Shown: positions 35,268 through 46,009, counted from the first letter of the stretch. The stretch is DNA of 64,000 nucleotides from Corynebacterium kutscheri (GCF_000980835.1 NZ_CP011312.1:1054001-1118000), one strand, 5' to 3'. A program made the numbers and translations. Notes: generated by a model from the sequence alone, not told the origin.

Positions 35268-38014
35268 TAGCCCACGGCAACAACGCCTCGTTTAATGGCA
35301 TCAATAGCACGCCGGGCATTATGTGCAGTGTCTTTGGTATAAGCGGTTTTGCGAATCTGTTCTAGTAGATCGATAACTTGTAGACATTGACGTACAAAAT
35401 CGCCTGGGGTGAGTTCCGCACCGGATTGGGCGGCTGCAGCAAGACAATATCCTAGTGGTGCCCCAGCAGTCCATTGGTGTATTGCAAGCGCGAAACCTGC
35501 TTCGGGATAGGGCGTAATAGGAAGACGATGGCGTTTTTCATCGACACTAATTTCTTCCCAGATACGCATAGTATTGTTCATTGCGGTAAGCATATTATCT
35601 GTTGCTCCGCTGGCTGTGCCTTTGGTTTCTTTTCGGTTTTCAAAAGTGCACATGCTTGCAACGCCGGCTAACTCAGCTGGGTCAAGATTATCCCAAATAC
35701 CACGCTTAAGACACTGGGCAACTAGTAGATCACATTCACTATGGATTAAAGCTAACCGCTCGCCTTCATTAGTAATACGCGGGATTGACTCGGCGGTATA
35801 TTCCACGTAATCCATTTCTGCAAGTAATGCCAAAATACGGTCAAAAGTACGCCCTAAGGTATCTGTGGCGGCACTGATTTTTTCTCGCAGGGCATAAGTA
35901 ATAGCCCGCTGGCGAACAAGTTTTTCACCCACCCGAGCGAGCTCTTCCCGACCCGGCCAATGGTGTGCTGGATGAGCACGTAATTGTTCGCGCAGTGCAG
36001 TAATAGCTTTAGTAGGTCGTACTCGTGGTTGGTGTCGCATGCGTTTGGGGCGCGCAAAATTGTTACGTTGGAATAATTCGGAAACCACACGGGTATTTCT
36101 TCGTGGTGAAGCAATAACTTTGCGCGGTAGGCGCATATGGCCAACAACTATGGGCGCAATTCCAAGTGCATCACTAGTAATGCGTCCTGACCAACCAGAT
36201 TCCATAATGAACCATGGTTTTGGTGTGTGTGCATTATCAGCTGGTTGAACAACTACCGCTAATAGTGGGCGTTTTTTACCCGGAAGCGCTACTACATCAC
36301 CTAATTGGAGCTTAGAAAGTACCCGTCGTACTTCAATTTCACGTTCTTCGATAAGATGCTTACGTAGTTTCTTTTCCGCTTGGCTTAGCTCACGGCGTAA
36401 TTGAACATAGTCTAAAAATTCTGCTACGGCTTCATCCGAACCAATAAGTTGGTTGAGCTGCGCAGTTAATTCTTTTTCTTTTGCTTCAGCACGCTCAATC
36501 TCACGCACTTCATCGACGATAGAACCATCTGCTTGGAACTGGGCAAAAGACTTTTCCAACATACGATGAGCAGGCGAAAAACCAATAGTTTTAAGCAAAT
36601 TAACGCTCATATTATAGCCCGGAGCAAAAGTCGAAATCAGTGGATAGGTACGGGTAGAAGCAAGACCAGCAACTGCCTCTGGATCGGTAGCAGGTGCCCA
36701 CAGCACCACTGCATTACCAATGGTATCAATACCACGTCGACCAGCACGCCCAGTTAACTGAGTGTATTGACCAGGAGTAAGTGCAACATGTGCTTCACCG
36801 TTATATTTCACTAACTTTTCAAGTACCACGGTGCGCGCCGGCATATTAATACCTAAGGCAAGAGTTTCGGTAGCAAAGACTACTCGCAATAATCCCAGGG
36901 TAAAAAGCTTTTCGACGATATGTCGAAATGCTGGCAGCATACCAGCATGGTGCGTAGCGAAGCCACGCATAAGTGCTTGGCGCCACTGCCGGTAACCAAG
37001 TAGCTTTAGGTCTTCTTCAGGAATATCTACTATTCCAGCCTCAATAATCTCTGCGATAGTCGTGCTCTCCTGCTCTGTGGTGAGCACTAATTGAGAATTT
37101 AAACACTGATAAAGTGCGGCATCGCAGCCCGCACGAGAAAAAATAAAGTCGATAGCCGGTAGCATGGTGTGTTCGGCTAATAACTCGATCATTTCTGGGC
37201 GAGAAATGGGACGATATTTATCTTGTTGGCGTGGCCTGCCACTGCGTTGGATACCAAAACCTTGGTGAGAGCCCTCGCGTGGCTGGGCACCTTCGATACG
37301 GTCTATGTGAGCAGACAACCTAGGATTGACATCTGTTGAACCCACAGCGTCGAAAAGCTCATGCATGCGTCGACCAACAAGCATCCATTGATCAAGTGGT
37401 ACGGGACGGCGATCGGTGACAACCACATCAGTATCGCCGCGAACGGTACTTAACCAGCGACCAAATTCTTCCGAATTGCTTACCGTAGCTGAAAGACCAA
37501 CCACAGAGACTGATTCATCGAGGTTAAGAATCACCTCTTCCCAGACTGCGCCGCGGGAGCGATCAGCAAGGAAATGGATTTCGTCCATAACTACATGGCT
37601 CAGGCGATCAAGTGTAGGACTATCAGCGTAGATCATATTGCGCAAGACTTCGGTAGTCATCACAACAACATCAGCAGCTGCATTAATAGAGACATCGCCA
37701 GTAAGCAGACCAACCCGATCGAAACCATAAACGGCAATAAGATCGTGATATTTCTGGTTGCTGAGCGCTTTAATTGGAGTGGTATAAAAGCATTTATTGC
37801 CCTTGCTTAAAGCGAGCGAAACTGCGAATTCACCAACAATCGTTTTACCCGCTCCAGTTGGTGCGCAGACTAAAACCCCACGACCACGTTCAACCGATAC
37901 GCATCCTTGGAGCTGAAAGGCATCTAACTTAAAGCCCAAAGTACTGCGAAAATTTTGCAGGTGCGGGCAGTTGCTAATATCTACGCCTTCGATAATGATC
38001 GGCTCAACAGTCAT
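35264..38014 (-). CDS. helY: Ski2/Mtr4-like DExH helicase HelY
   Basis: About 916 residues from ATG 38014 (GTG 38035 is possible). Helicase core: FQLQGCVSVERGRGVLVCAPTGAGKT (motif I, split), MDEIHFLAD (DEIH box), GLSATVSNSEEFG, LALGINMPARTVV and QLTGRAGRRGID (motif VI). A long insertion and a C-terminal helical DSHCT-like domain (PEAGFALAIHQWTAGAPLGYCL…) place it in the actinobacterial HelY/Ski2 group. It probably unwinds structured RNA. tatC lies 38 bases upstream, as in other corynebacteria. Confidence 0.93.
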   Translation of the reverse strand: MTVEPIIIEGVDISNCPHLQNFRSTLGFKLDAFQLQGCVSVERGRGVLVCAPTGAGKTIVGEFAVSLALSKGNKCFYTTPIKALSNQKYHDLIAVYGFDRVGLLTGDVSINAAADVVVMTTEVLRNMIYADSPTLDRLSHVVMDEIHFLADRSRGAVWEEVILNLDESVSVVGLSATVSNSEEFGRWLSTVRGDTDVVVTDRRPVPLDQWMLVGRRMHELFDAVGSTDVNPRLSAHIDRIEGAQPREGSHQGFGIQRSGRPRQQDKYRPISRPEMIELLAEHTMLPAIDFIFSRAGCDAALYQCLNSQLVLTTEQESTTIAEIIEAGIVDIPEEDLKLLGYRQWRQALMRGFATHHAGMLPAFRHIVEKLFTLGLLRVVFATETLALGINMPARTVVLEKLVKYNGEAHVALTPGQYTQLTGRAGRRGIDTIGNAVVLWAPATDPEAVAGLASTRTYPLISTFAPGYNMSVNLLKTIGFSPAHRMLEKSFAQFQADGSIVDEVREIERAEAKEKELTAQLNQLIGSDEAVAEFLDYVQLRRELSQAEKKLRKHLIEEREIEVRRVLSKLQLGDVVALPGKKRPLLAVVVQPADNAHTPKPWFIMESGWSGRITSDALGIAPIVVGHMRLPRKVIASPRRNTRVVSELFQRNNFARPKRMRHQPRVRPTKAITALREQLRAHPAHHWPGREELARVGEKLVRQRAITYALREKISAATDTLGRTFDRILALLAEMDYVEYTAESIPRITNEGERLALIHSECDLLVAQCLKRGIWDNLDPAELAGVASMCTFENRKETKGTASGATDNMLTAMNNTMRIWEEISVDEKRHRLPITPYPEAGFALAIHQWTAGAPLGYCLAAAAQSGAELTPGDFVRQCLQVIDLLEQIRKTAYTKDTAHNARRAIDAIKRGVVAVGY

Positions 38015-38052
38015 GGGGTTTATTTTAAAGCACACTTGCTTCAGTGACTTAG

Positions 38053-38997
38053 CTAGAGCACATCATCAAAATTTGTTTTCTGATCAATCGGCTGGGGACG
38101 ATCGATAACACTAGGACTCGGCCGAACCGATTCTGCATTACCAATTGGTGCTGCAGCGGCGATATCACCAGAAGATTCTTCATCATCGACATCAAGCCAT
38201 GCAGGTCTATTGGTTTGTACTCGACGATCATGCAAACGCATAACCTGTAATGCACATTCGACAAGAAGGCTTAGCGCCAACGCCAAGATCAACATAGAGA
38301 AAGGATCTTGGCCAGGAGTCATAAAAGCAGCAAAGATAAACATAAGCACAACAATGATGCGCCGTTTATCTTTTACCTGCTCATAGGTCAAAACCCCAAC
38401 CGCGTTGAGCATGACCAGTAGCAGAGGCACTTCAAAACTAACTCCGAAGATAAGTAGTAATGCCAGTAAGAAATTGAAATAACGTTCACCAGTTAATGCC
38501 GCTACTTGAGTTTCATCACCGATAGTAAGCAAGAACTCTAAGCCGTAGGACACAACAAAATACGCAATCATGGCACCAGCAACAAAAAGAATTACTGCTG
38601 CAGAAACAAAAGAGAAGGTAGCTCGGCGCTCATTTTTATGCAGGCCAGGGGTAATAAAAGCCCAAATTTGGTATAGCCAAACAGGTGAAGCAAAAACTAA
38701 ACCAGCCAGTGCGCCTACTTTAAGGCGAAGCAAAAACATTTCAAATGGTGAAGTCGCCAATAAACGACATTCATCATCAAGGGTAAAAGACGCACGATTT
38801 TCTACCGGTAGCGAACAATACGGACCACGCAAAATATCACCAAGGCTGCTTAAACCCATAATGGTGTTTTGATACCAGTAGTAGCCAACTATTGTCCCGA
38901 TACCTAGTGCAATGATGGAAATAATGACTCGTCGCCGCAGTTCTTGGAGATGCTCGACAAGAGGCATGGAACCATCTGCTGGTTTCTTTTTCGCCAT
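38053..38997 (-). CDS. tatC: Twin-arginine translocase subunit TatC
   Basis: 314 residues with six membrane segments. It begins MPLVEHLQELRRRV after a short lysine-rich N-terminus. WAFITPGLHKNERR and FGVSFEVPLLLVMLN are the conserved parts; the glutamates in these loops bind the twin-arginine signal. A polar C-terminal tail (about 255-314) is longer than in E. coli TatC. tatA lies 12 bases upstream; together they form the export pore for folded proteins. No tatB is seen here. Confidence 0.96.
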   Translation of the reverse strand: MAKKKPADGSMPLVEHLQELRRRVIISIIALGIGTIVGYYWYQNTIMGLSSLGDILRGPYCSLPVENRASFTLDDECRLLATSPFEMFLLRLKVGALAGLVFASPVWLYQIWAFITPGLHKNERRATFSFVSAAVILFVAGAMIAYFVVSYGLEFLLTIGDETQVAALTGERYFNFLLALLLIFGVSFEVPLLLVMLNAVGVLTYEQVKDKRRIIVVLMFIFAAFMTPGQDPFSMLILALALSLLVECALQVMRLHDRRVQTNRPAWLDVDDEESSGDIAAAAPIGNAESVRPSPSVIDRPQPIDQKTNFDDVL

Positions 38998-39009
38998 AAT
39001 TATGAACTA

Positions 39010-39258
39010 TTAGTTTTCTAGTTTCTTTTCTACTGGCTGAGTCATGGTTTCCTGAACCGTAGGAATTTCGCTGTGCACACGTTGTGCTTCGATCTCGGCA
39101 CGTTCAACGTCATCATTTTTCATTTCTTTAACTTCGGACTTAAAAATACGCATAGAACGCCCTAGGGAACGAGCAGCATCAGGAAGTTTTTTAGCGCCGA
39201 AGAGCAAAACAATAACAGCAAGAATTGCCAGAATTTCCCAAAAACCTAGATTTGGCAT
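39010..39258 (-). CDS. tatA: Sec-independent translocase protein TatA
   Basis: 82 residues: one membrane helix (about 3-20), the hinge [23 protein letters not shown], and an acidic tail. The N-terminus [20 protein letters not shown] is typical. ATG 39258 follows an AAAGG-type site. It is co-transcribed with tatC. Confidence 0.95.
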   Translation of the reverse strand: MPNLGFWEILAILAVIVLLFGAKKLPDAARSLGRSMRIFKSEVKEMKNDDVERAEIEAQRVHSEIPTVQETMTQPVEKKLEN

Positions 39259-39290
39259 GCATAAAACCTTTCAACCCGCGGGCTTAATAA

Positions 39291-40268
39291 TTAGTTATTC
39301 AACTCAGTATCATACGCGTTCAACCCGAGCTGAACCCGTTTTGCCAAAAGTTTAACAATTTCAGCAGGTGCTACTACTTTAATGCGGTCAGCATGCGAGA
39401 TGGCAAAACGAACTAACCAGGTCTGAGAGACAAGCGGAATGACCCCTGTTAACCATGGGGAATCTGATGTCGATTCGAGCTCTATGGGCAAAGAATCAAG
39501 CACCCAGGCATCTTCTTTATGCACCTGTAACGTGACGGTTGACATGTCTGATTCAAACCCGAAGGGGTTAGCAGGGTTAAACTTAAACTTATTTTCATTG
39601 GGGGTAGCTGGCTTGTCCCCCAGATAAACATCATGCATTCGATCAACCCGGAAGGTGCGGTGCTCTTGCACCTCATGATCCCACCCAGTGATATAAACGC
39701 TACGCTCATGGGTAAAAATACGTGCTACTGATACTTCCCGCATTCTTAAAGAATCACTATGCTGAGAATAATAATTAAACTGTAGTCGCACGTGCTTATC
39801 GACGGCTTGTCGAACTACCTCCATAAGCGCCTCGGCACCTAGATCATAACCGTGCGCAGGAGCATCAAAAACCGACTGCGCAGTTACCCCGACAATCTCA
39901 CGTAATTTTGCTGCCGCTGAGCGTACCACCTCTTGGTTAAATAACCCTGGCATTGCTTCAAGGGCTTCTAAAGAAAGTAATAACGCCCCTGCCTCAGTGT
40001 GCGTTAGCCGTAGCGGTTTATCGAGACCTTGAGAATTAAGTACCTGAACTTGCGCATAATCTATGGTGAGATCAACGAGCTCATCATGAAAATTTCCATA
40101 ACCACAGCAATGTAGTCGACGCAGGTCGTGCATCATTTCTGCCGGAGAAAGACCTAAATCAGTAGCTGTCTCCATCAGCGAATTATGTGGATGCGATTGT
40201 AAATACGGTAATAAGTTCAGCAGACGGACAAGATCAGCAACCCGATTAACCGCTGGAGTTTTAGCCAT
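39291..40268 (-). CDS. pafC: WYL-domain transcription regulator PafC
   Basis: 325 residues: an N-terminal winged helix (about 5-75), a WYL domain (about 145-235; RLQFNYYSQHSDSLRMREVSVARIF, VYITGWDHEVQEHRTFRVDRM) and a C-terminal extension domain. With PafB it forms the regulator of the LexA-independent DNA damage response known from mycobacteria, responding to single-stranded DNA. It follows pafB by 8 bases and lies in the pup locus, as in other actinobacteria. Confidence 0.92.
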   Translation of the reverse strand: MAKTPAVNRVADLVRLLNLLPYLQSHPHNSLMETATDLGLSPAEMMHDLRRLHCCGYGNFHDELVDLTIDYAQVQVLNSQGLDKPLRLTHTEAGALLLSLEALEAMPGLFNQEVVRSAAAKLREIVGVTAQSVFDAPAHGYDLGAEALMEVVRQAVDKHVRLQFNYYSQHSDSLRMREVSVARIFTHERSVYITGWDHEVQEHRTFRVDRMHDVYLGDKPATPNENKFKFNPANPFGFESDMSTVTLQVHKEDAWVLDSLPIELESTSDSPWLTGVIPLVSQTWLVRFAISHADRIKVVAPAEIVKLLAKRVQLGLNAYDTELNN

Positions 40269-40276
40269 GAAGATCC

Positions 40277-41254
40277 TTATTTAATAACTGCCTGGAGTAA
40301 ATCTATAACTTCTTGACGTACCTTCTCAGGTGAAAGAACAACTACTTCGGGCGCGTGCGCGGCAGCAGTACGAACCAACCACGCACGATCAACGTCGACA
40401 AGCTCTATGATGTCTTTATCAATATGAGTGCCTAAACCAAGAAACTCACCCTTATAATCGGGGGCTAAACGAAGCCTAGCGGTTATTAATTCTTGACCAT
40501 TGTGCACTTGCTTTTCGACGATTTCTTCTAGATTGCTACCGGCTGGCGGCAAGTGAAAAGTGCCATAAAGTTCAGTATGGGGATCACTAAGTATGCTGAT
40601 TTCACTAAGTCTCGTAAGCCGGAAAGTACGCGGAGCAAGACGGTCGAGATCGAAACCAACGAGGTAGAGTCGATCATAACGGGTGGCAATTGCCCAGGGA
40701 TCCAACCACCGTTCATGCAAATCTGAGGCTTTATTTTTCTGATAGAAAAAAGAAATACGGTGTTTGCTATTGCACGCAGCTACAAGTGTTTCAAAATCAC
40801 TGAGGTTTAGTGCAGAAAAATCATTAATAAAAGTGACCCTACTAGTAGCAGATAAATCTCTATCAGCACCACTAGCTGCTATTTTTGTCCATCCGGAACG
40901 ACTAAACGTCGATAGTTGATCATTGCTACCTACCTGGCCAGCAAGTGCAATGATGGTGGCTTCTTCAGCAGTGAAATGCACTTCTGGCAACCCATAGTTT
41001 TCTAATTGAATCCGGTAACTTATCCCATTATCTGTGGGCACTTCCTCAATAGGGACGCCGGCATTTTTAAGATGGCGGATATCTCGATTAAGCATTTTTC
41101 GGGCGCTTTCTTGCGCTTTTGGCTCATGGTACGGCGAGTAATCATAACCGGGTACCTGAGTAAGCAAAAAAGAATGCTCGGCAAAAGAAGGCGCAGCTTT
41201 AAGCAACGCGAAAGTAAGATTAACGCAGCGCTCCTCGGGAGAAATTTTAGCCAT
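40277..41254 (-). CDS. pafB: WYL-domain transcription regulator PafB
   Basis: 325 residues, paralogous to PafC: a winged helix (about 5-80, with LNRDIRHLKNAGVPIEEV), a WYL domain (about 160-230, RISFFYQKNKASDLHERWLDPWAIATRYDRLYLVGFD) and a C-terminal WCX-like domain. Partner of PafC in a heterodimeric activator of DNA repair genes. It starts 9 bases after the pafA stop. Confidence 0.92.
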   Translation of the reverse strand: MAKISPEERCVNLTFALLKAAPSFAEHSFLLTQVPGYDYSPYHEPKAQESARKMLNRDIRHLKNAGVPIEEVPTDNGISYRIQLENYGLPEVHFTAEEATIIALAGQVGSNDQLSTFSRSGWTKIAASGADRDLSATSRVTFINDFSALNLSDFETLVAACNSKHRISFFYQKNKASDLHERWLDPWAIATRYDRLYLVGFDLDRLAPRTFRLTRLSEISILSDPHTELYGTFHLPPAGSNLEEIVEKQVHNGQELITARLRLAPDYKGEFLGLGTHIDKDIIELVDVDRAWLVRTAAAHAPEVVVLSPEKVRQEVIDLLQAVIK

Positions 41255-41263
41255 ACTTAAAAT

Positions 41264-42688
41264 CTAACTATCTAACGATTCAGCATCTCTATAGTGCCCA
41301 CGATGGGTGTGCATATAATCTATAAGCTCATCAACATGCTGGTCTACGGCTGAAAATGGGTTACTAAGTTCTATAATCTGTGGTTCTGGACGAGAAACTT
41401 TTAACCGCAACCAATCAATTGATACCGGTGCAGCGGTTTCTTGAGCAGCACGAATAAACTCCCCACGTAATTTTGCGCGAGTAGTTTGTGGTGCATGATT
41501 AAGCGCAAACTCTATGTCGGCAGGAACAACCCAGCGTCGCACAGCATTTTTTTCTTCCAATATTTTAAATAACCCACGACCTGGTCGAATATCGTGGTAG
41601 GTAAGATCGATTTGAGCAAGCTTGGGATGCGAAAAATCAGTAGTGCCTAAACGCTGTTGGTAGCGGCGCAAAAGTTGCAGCTTGATTGCCCAATCGATCT
41701 CGGTGGCAATTGTGCTGATATCTCCACTAGCAATAGCGGTCAGTGTTTTCTCCCATAGAGTTACCACCAGCTCTAGCTCGTTATTGCTGGTACCAGCTTG
41801 AGAATCATCGCGCACACTAAGCCATTGGCGTGCGGCATTAAGATAATGACGCTGAATATCTAGGGCAGACATAGGATCGCGTCCTTTTAACGCAACAGTG
41901 GTTGCCCCGCTAAGATCACGGGAAATTTCTCTAATAGCTGCGATCTCATTATCTAATTCAATTGCCGGTACCTGATATTCTGCCTCGATCATTTCTAGTA
42001 CTAGCAGTGTGGAACCGATTTTAAGCGCTGTGGTTGCTTCACACAGCGAAGAATCCCCAACAATGACGTGCAATCGTCGATAAAGATGGGAATCGGCGTG
42101 CGGTTCATCGCGAGTATTAATAATGGGGCGAGAACGCGTAGTCGCACTTGAGACCCCCTCCCATACATGATCGGCACGTTGGGAAAAATGGAATTGGCCA
42201 TTTTTGATACATCCAGCACCGGCAATAAGCTGCCGAGTAATAAGAAAAGGAAGCAGCTGTTTACCTAGCGTTTTTAAAACTGTTTCTCGGCTCACTAAGT
42301 AATTTTCATGACAGCCATAGGAATTTCCTTGAGAATCAAGGTTATTTTTAAACAAATACACTGCCGCTTTAGTGCCCTCTTTTGCTAAGGTTTTTTCAGC
42401 GGTACGAGCAAGCTCATCAACAATGCGATCTCCAGCCTGATCATAGGCAATAAGCTGGCTTAAACTATCGCACTCTGCGGTAGCAATTTCTGGGTGGCTG
42501 CCCACATCGAGATATAGCCGAGACGCATTAGGGACAAAAACATTTGAGCTCCCCCACTGTTTAATGATCGGTCGAAACATAATACGAGCGATCTCATCTG
42601 GGTCAAGACATTTTTTCCCTGAGCTACTAATGCAGGTAATTCCGTATTCCGTTTCAATCCCGGTAATACGTCGAGTAAAGGCGGACAC
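41264..42688 (-). CDS. pafA: Pup–protein ligase PafA
   Basis: 474 residues. RITGIETEYGITC is the ATP-binding start of the family; NLDSQGNSYGCHENYLVSR and INTRDEPHADSHLYRRLHVIVGDSSLCE form the catalytic centre, including the aspartate that takes part in ligation. It phosphorylates the C-terminal glutamate of Pup and joins it to lysines of target proteins. The start follows the pup stop by 3 bases. Confidence 0.96.
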   Translation of the reverse strand: MSAFTRRITGIETEYGITCISSSGKKCLDPDEIARIMFRPIIKQWGSSNVFVPNASRLYLDVGSHPEIATAECDSLSQLIAYDQAGDRIVDELARTAEKTLAKEGTKAAVYLFKNNLDSQGNSYGCHENYLVSRETVLKTLGKQLLPFLITRQLIAGAGCIKNGQFHFSQRADHVWEGVSSATTRSRPIINTRDEPHADSHLYRRLHVIVGDSSLCEATTALKIGSTLLVLEMIEAEYQVPAIELDNEIAAIREISRDLSGATTVALKGRDPMSALDIQRHYLNAARQWLSVRDDSQAGTSNNELELVVTLWEKTLTAIASGDISTIATEIDWAIKLQLLRRYQQRLGTTDFSHPKLAQIDLTYHDIRPGRGLFKILEEKNAVRRWVVPADIEFALNHAPQTTRAKLRGEFIRAAQETAAPVSIDWLRLKVSRPEPQIIELSNPFSAVDQHVDELIDYMHTHRGHYRDAESLDS

Positions 42689-42691
42689 CTT

Positions 42692-42880
42692 TTATTGTCC
42701 ACCCTTCTGAACATAGGAACGAACAAACTCTTCTGCGTTATTTTCTAATAATCCATCAATCTCATCGAGCAGATCATCTACACCTTGAGTATTAATCTGA
42801 GTCTGCCCACTAGCTAACTCGTCGACCGGATCATCACCGCTACCGTCTCGACCAAAAACCTGCGACTGCGGATTACGCAT
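42692..42880 (-). CDS. pup: Prokaryotic ubiquitin-like protein Pup
   Basis: 62 residues, disordered acidic N-terminal half, helical stretch VDDLLDEIDGLLENNAEEFVRSYVQKGGQ (split here by family numbering; ends in GGQ). The terminal glutamine must be deamidated by Dop before use by PafA. ATG at 42880 with AAAGGGATCC upstream. It lies between dop and pafA. Confidence 0.96.
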   Translation of the reverse strand: MRNPQSQVFGRDGSGDDPVDELASGQTQINTQGVDDLLDEIDGLLENNAEEFVRSYVQKGGQ

Positions 42881-42941
42881 AGGGATCCCTTTCTCTATGT
42901 GGTAGTTGTATGTAGTTTTAGCCTAGCCTGAATTGGCCAGT

Positions 42942-44432
42942 TTAAGGCAGTACCCAATCGATATAACCAGCAGAATCAAGTTCAGCAACGATACTGTTGA
43001 TAGCACCGGGGGTAAAAGAAATATCATCAAGTTCTGGCATAGAAATACGCGCTAATGATTGCTTTTCGACGTCGACAAGAACCGTTGCCCAACTAATTGC
43101 TTGAATATGTCTAGCATGTTCATACGCGAGGTATCCGCGTAATCGTGCGCGCGTATCCTGTGGCGGTATCCAGGCGGCTGCGTTAATTTCTTGTGCAGTG
43201 GCTAAGGTACGTATTCTTTGTTTGCGCACAAGTGCATGATACAGCCCTTTTTCGGGATCAATATCGCTATATTGCAGATCAATAAGTGCAAGTTTAGGAT
43301 CCGCAATGCTACTACCGCGTGCCTGATAACTATCAATAAGTGCTAGTTTTGCACACCAATCAAGAAGATGCGCCGCTCCACGATAACCTGTTTCGAGCGC
43401 AGAAAGTACCTCATCCCAGGTCTTAATCACGAGCGGATCAGTATGGGGTACCCGAGCGCGATATTCGCCAAGTAGCTCTAACGCAGTCATCATGCGCCCG
43501 TCGCAAAGCTGAAGTTTATGATTGAGCTTGGTGTCATAGGAGACATTGGTGACCTCAGCTACGGCATCGACAAGTTTTAAATCACTGAAATCAACACCTT
43601 GTTCAATAGCATCTAATACCAGCGAGGTCATACCTAATTTAAGCAAGATTGAGGTGTGTGACATATTGGCATCACCAATGATTACATGCAGCCGACCATA
43701 ACGCTGGGCATCGGCATGTGGCTCATCGCGGGTATTGATAATTCCCCGGTTAAGGGTAGTTTCTAAGGAGATTTCTTGCTCAATATAATCTGCGCGTTGT
43801 GAGATTTGAAAACCAGGTTTTTCGCCGTATTGGCCTAACCCCACTCGACCGGCACCGGTAATAACCTGACGAGCGACAAAAAACGGAATGAGTCCTTGAG
43901 CGAGCACATCAAAATCTACGCTACGGGAATAAAAATAATTTTCATGCGCCCCGTAGCTAGCACCTTTACCATCGACATTATTTTTATAAAATTTCAGCTC
44001 TGGACAGGGATCGTGATGTTCAAGAACAGATTGTCCCTGCGCCGTAATGTCTCGCACCCGCTGAGCAGAACGCAGAAGGATGCGATCACCAGCAAGATCA
44101 TAGAGCATCGCCGAAAAAGCTGAGGTAGTCTCCGGAGAAGAATACTCTGGATGCGCATGATCAACATAGAATCTGCCCCCATTGCTTAAAATAACGTTCG
44201 CTGAACCAATAGCTGTTGGATCAATAACCGGTACCGTATGATAGCGACGCAAATCAAAACCACGCTGGTCACGCAAAGGATATTCCTGTGCAAAATCCCA
44301 GCGCGTGCCAGTTGCACAAGGCTCAGTTACCCCAAAAGCAACAACCGCATGCGAAGAACTAATAATTGGCGATAATACTGGATTATCTGGAGTAGCAATG
44401 CCGTATTCAGTCTCGGTCCCAATAAAACGCAT
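42942..44432 (-). CDS. dop: Pup deamidase/depupylase Dop
   Basis: 496 residues from ATG 44432, which has a perfect AGGAGG seven bases before it and overlaps the arc stop (TAATG). [34 protein letters not shown] and INTRDEPHADAQRYGRLHVIIGDANMS are the family blocks. Dop converts the Pup C-terminal Gln to Glu and also removes Pup from targets. Longer upstream starts are unnecessary. Confidence 0.96.
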   Translation of the reverse strand: MRFIGTETEYGIATPDNPVLSPIISSSHAVVAFGVTEPCATGTRWDFAQEYPLRDQRGFDLRRYHTVPVIDPTAIGSANVILSNGGRFYVDHAHPEYSSPETTSAFSAMLYDLAGDRILLRSAQRVRDITAQGQSVLEHHDPCPELKFYKNNVDGKGASYGAHENYFYSRSVDFDVLAQGLIPFFVARQVITGAGRVGLGQYGEKPGFQISQRADYIEQEISLETTLNRGIINTRDEPHADAQRYGRLHVIIGDANMSHTSILLKLGMTSLVLDAIEQGVDFSDLKLVDAVAEVTNVSYDTKLNHKLQLCDGRMMTALELLGEYRARVPHTDPLVIKTWDEVLSALETGYRGAAHLLDWCAKLALIDSYQARGSSIADPKLALIDLQYSDIDPEKGLYHALVRKQRIRTLATAQEINAAAWIPPQDTRARLRGYLAYEHARHIQAISWATVLVDVEKQSLARISMPELDDISFTPGAINSIVAELDSAGYIDWVLP

Positions 44433-46009
44433 TAAAGCCTCCTTAGAACCCGCGCATGGCTTACTTGCAATCCATGCCGACCAATAATACGTGACCACTC
44501 ATCAGGGTTGGACGTGTCGGGCAGATCCTCATTCTCCCGATACTCCGCATCCACAGCAGCAAGTAAATGCGCCGTCGAAATGCCACGTCCTAGACCAGCA
44601 ATTTGCTCTTTAATAGCAAACTTCTTTGCGCGGCTAACAATATTGGCGATCATCGCACCAGAAACGAAATCGTGATAATGCAAAATCTCTATGTCGTCAT
44701 TAACCAGAGTGAGTTCTACAAATGGATGCGGAGCAAATAGATGCTCGGTAGTAGCGTTAATAAGCGTATCGACGTCTTCAGCCAGCGGTACATCAGTGTT
44801 TAAATGGCGATGAAAAATATCGCGTGCATGTTCCTTATTAGGCCGCTCCACCCGGATTTTTACATCGAGACGCCCCGGGCGCAGAATCGCGGGATCAATT
44901 AACTCTTCACGATTCGTGGCACCAATAACAATGACATTGGATAAACCTTCTACCCCATCGAGCTCGGTAAGCAGCTGCGGAACCACCGTGGTCTCCATAT
45001 CTGAGCTCACACCAGAACCTCGGGTGCGGAAAATCGACTCCATTTCATCAAAGAAAATAATGACCGGGCGACCGCTTTCCCCCAACTCGCGCGCGCGTTC
45101 GAAAATCAACCGAATACGACGCTCGGTTTCACCAACAAATTTATTTAAGAGCTCTGGTCCTTTGACATTAATGAAATAACTCTGGGTGGAACCGTCGATA
45201 CGCGAGGCGAGAGAATTTGCTACCGCCTTGGCGATCAAGGTTTTCCCACACCCTGGCGGACCATAGAGCAACACCCCCTTCGGCGGATGCAATTCGTAGG
45301 TGCGATAGAGATCCGGATAAGCAAAAGGTAACTCAACAGCATCATGGATTTGTTCGATCTGCGTATCGAGACCACCGATATCCGCATAAGTAACATCAGG
45401 AACTTCTTCTAACGCCAGCCGCTGAACTTCCGTCTTCGGAATCACCTCAAAACCATAACCAGCTTTGGCATCAATAAGCAGGGTATCCCCGGCGCGCGGT
45501 TGACGGCAGAACTGTTGCGTTAGTGGCGCAGCAAGCTTAACAACCTGCTCCTGCCCCATAGAGTCAGTAACGAGGGCGCGGTTGCTACCAATTATCTCCA
45601 CTAAAACCGCCAATTCACCGGTTTCGGCGAACCCAGTAATTTCTACAACTTGACTGCCCTCACCAAGACGTACCTGCACACCAGGGATGAGCTGCTGCGG
45701 ATCAACCAAAGGTGATACCGGTAGTCGCATTTTTCGACCAGCGGTAAACACCTCAGCAGTGCTCACACCATCATCACTGCTATGTGTCAACTGTGATGAG
45801 GAAAGCTCTAAAAAAGTACCATATGTCGATGGTGGCATAGCTAAGTCTTCTAACTGGGCATTGAGCACCGAAAGTTTTTCCCGCGACGTTTTTAATAACT
45901 CAGCTAACTTTGTATTGCGCGCCCCTAAGTCATTGTTAATACGTTGAACCCGCGCTAGCTGAGCTTTGAGTTCAGTGACTTCAAAATAGTGATCCGCGGA
46001 AGAAGGCAT
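44432..46009 (-). CDS. arc: AAA ATPase ARC (Mpa homologue)
   Basis: 525 residues from ATG 46009. An N-terminal coiled coil (about 10-58) recognises Pup. OB-like interdomain repeats occupy about 75-205. The AAA domain has Walker A GPPGCGKT (250-257), Walker [11 protein letters not shown] and [20 protein letters not shown]. The protein ends …SHARVLRRL and lacks the QYL tail with which mycobacterial Mpa opens the proteasome. That fits corynebacteria, which have no 20S proteasome; in C. glutamicum ARC is known to disassemble pupylated ferritin. It heads the arc–dop–pup–pafA–pafB–pafC gene series. Confidence 0.95.
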   Translation of the reverse strand: MPSSADHYFEVTELKAQLARVQRINNDLGARNTKLAELLKTSREKLSVLNAQLEDLAMPPSTYGTFLELSSSQLTHSSDDGVSTAEVFTAGRKMRLPVSPLVDPQQLIPGVQVRLGEGSQVVEITGFAETGELAVLVEIIGSNRALVTDSMGQEQVVKLAAPLTQQFCRQPRAGDTLLIDAKAGYGFEVIPKTEVQRLALEEVPDVTYADIGGLDTQIEQIHDAVELPFAYPDLYRTYELHPPKGVLLYGPPGCGKTLIAKAVANSLASRIDGSTQSYFINVKGPELLNKFVGETERRIRLIFERARELGESGRPVIIFFDEMESIFRTRGSGVSSDMETTVVPQLLTELDGVEGLSNVIVIGATNREELIDPAILRPGRLDVKIRVERPNKEHARDIFHRHLNTDVPLAEDVDTLINATTEHLFAPHPFVELTLVNDDIEILHYHDFVSGAMIANIVSRAKKFAIKEQIAGLGRGISTAHLLAAVDAEYRENEDLPDTSNPDEWSRIIGRHGLQVSHARVLRRL

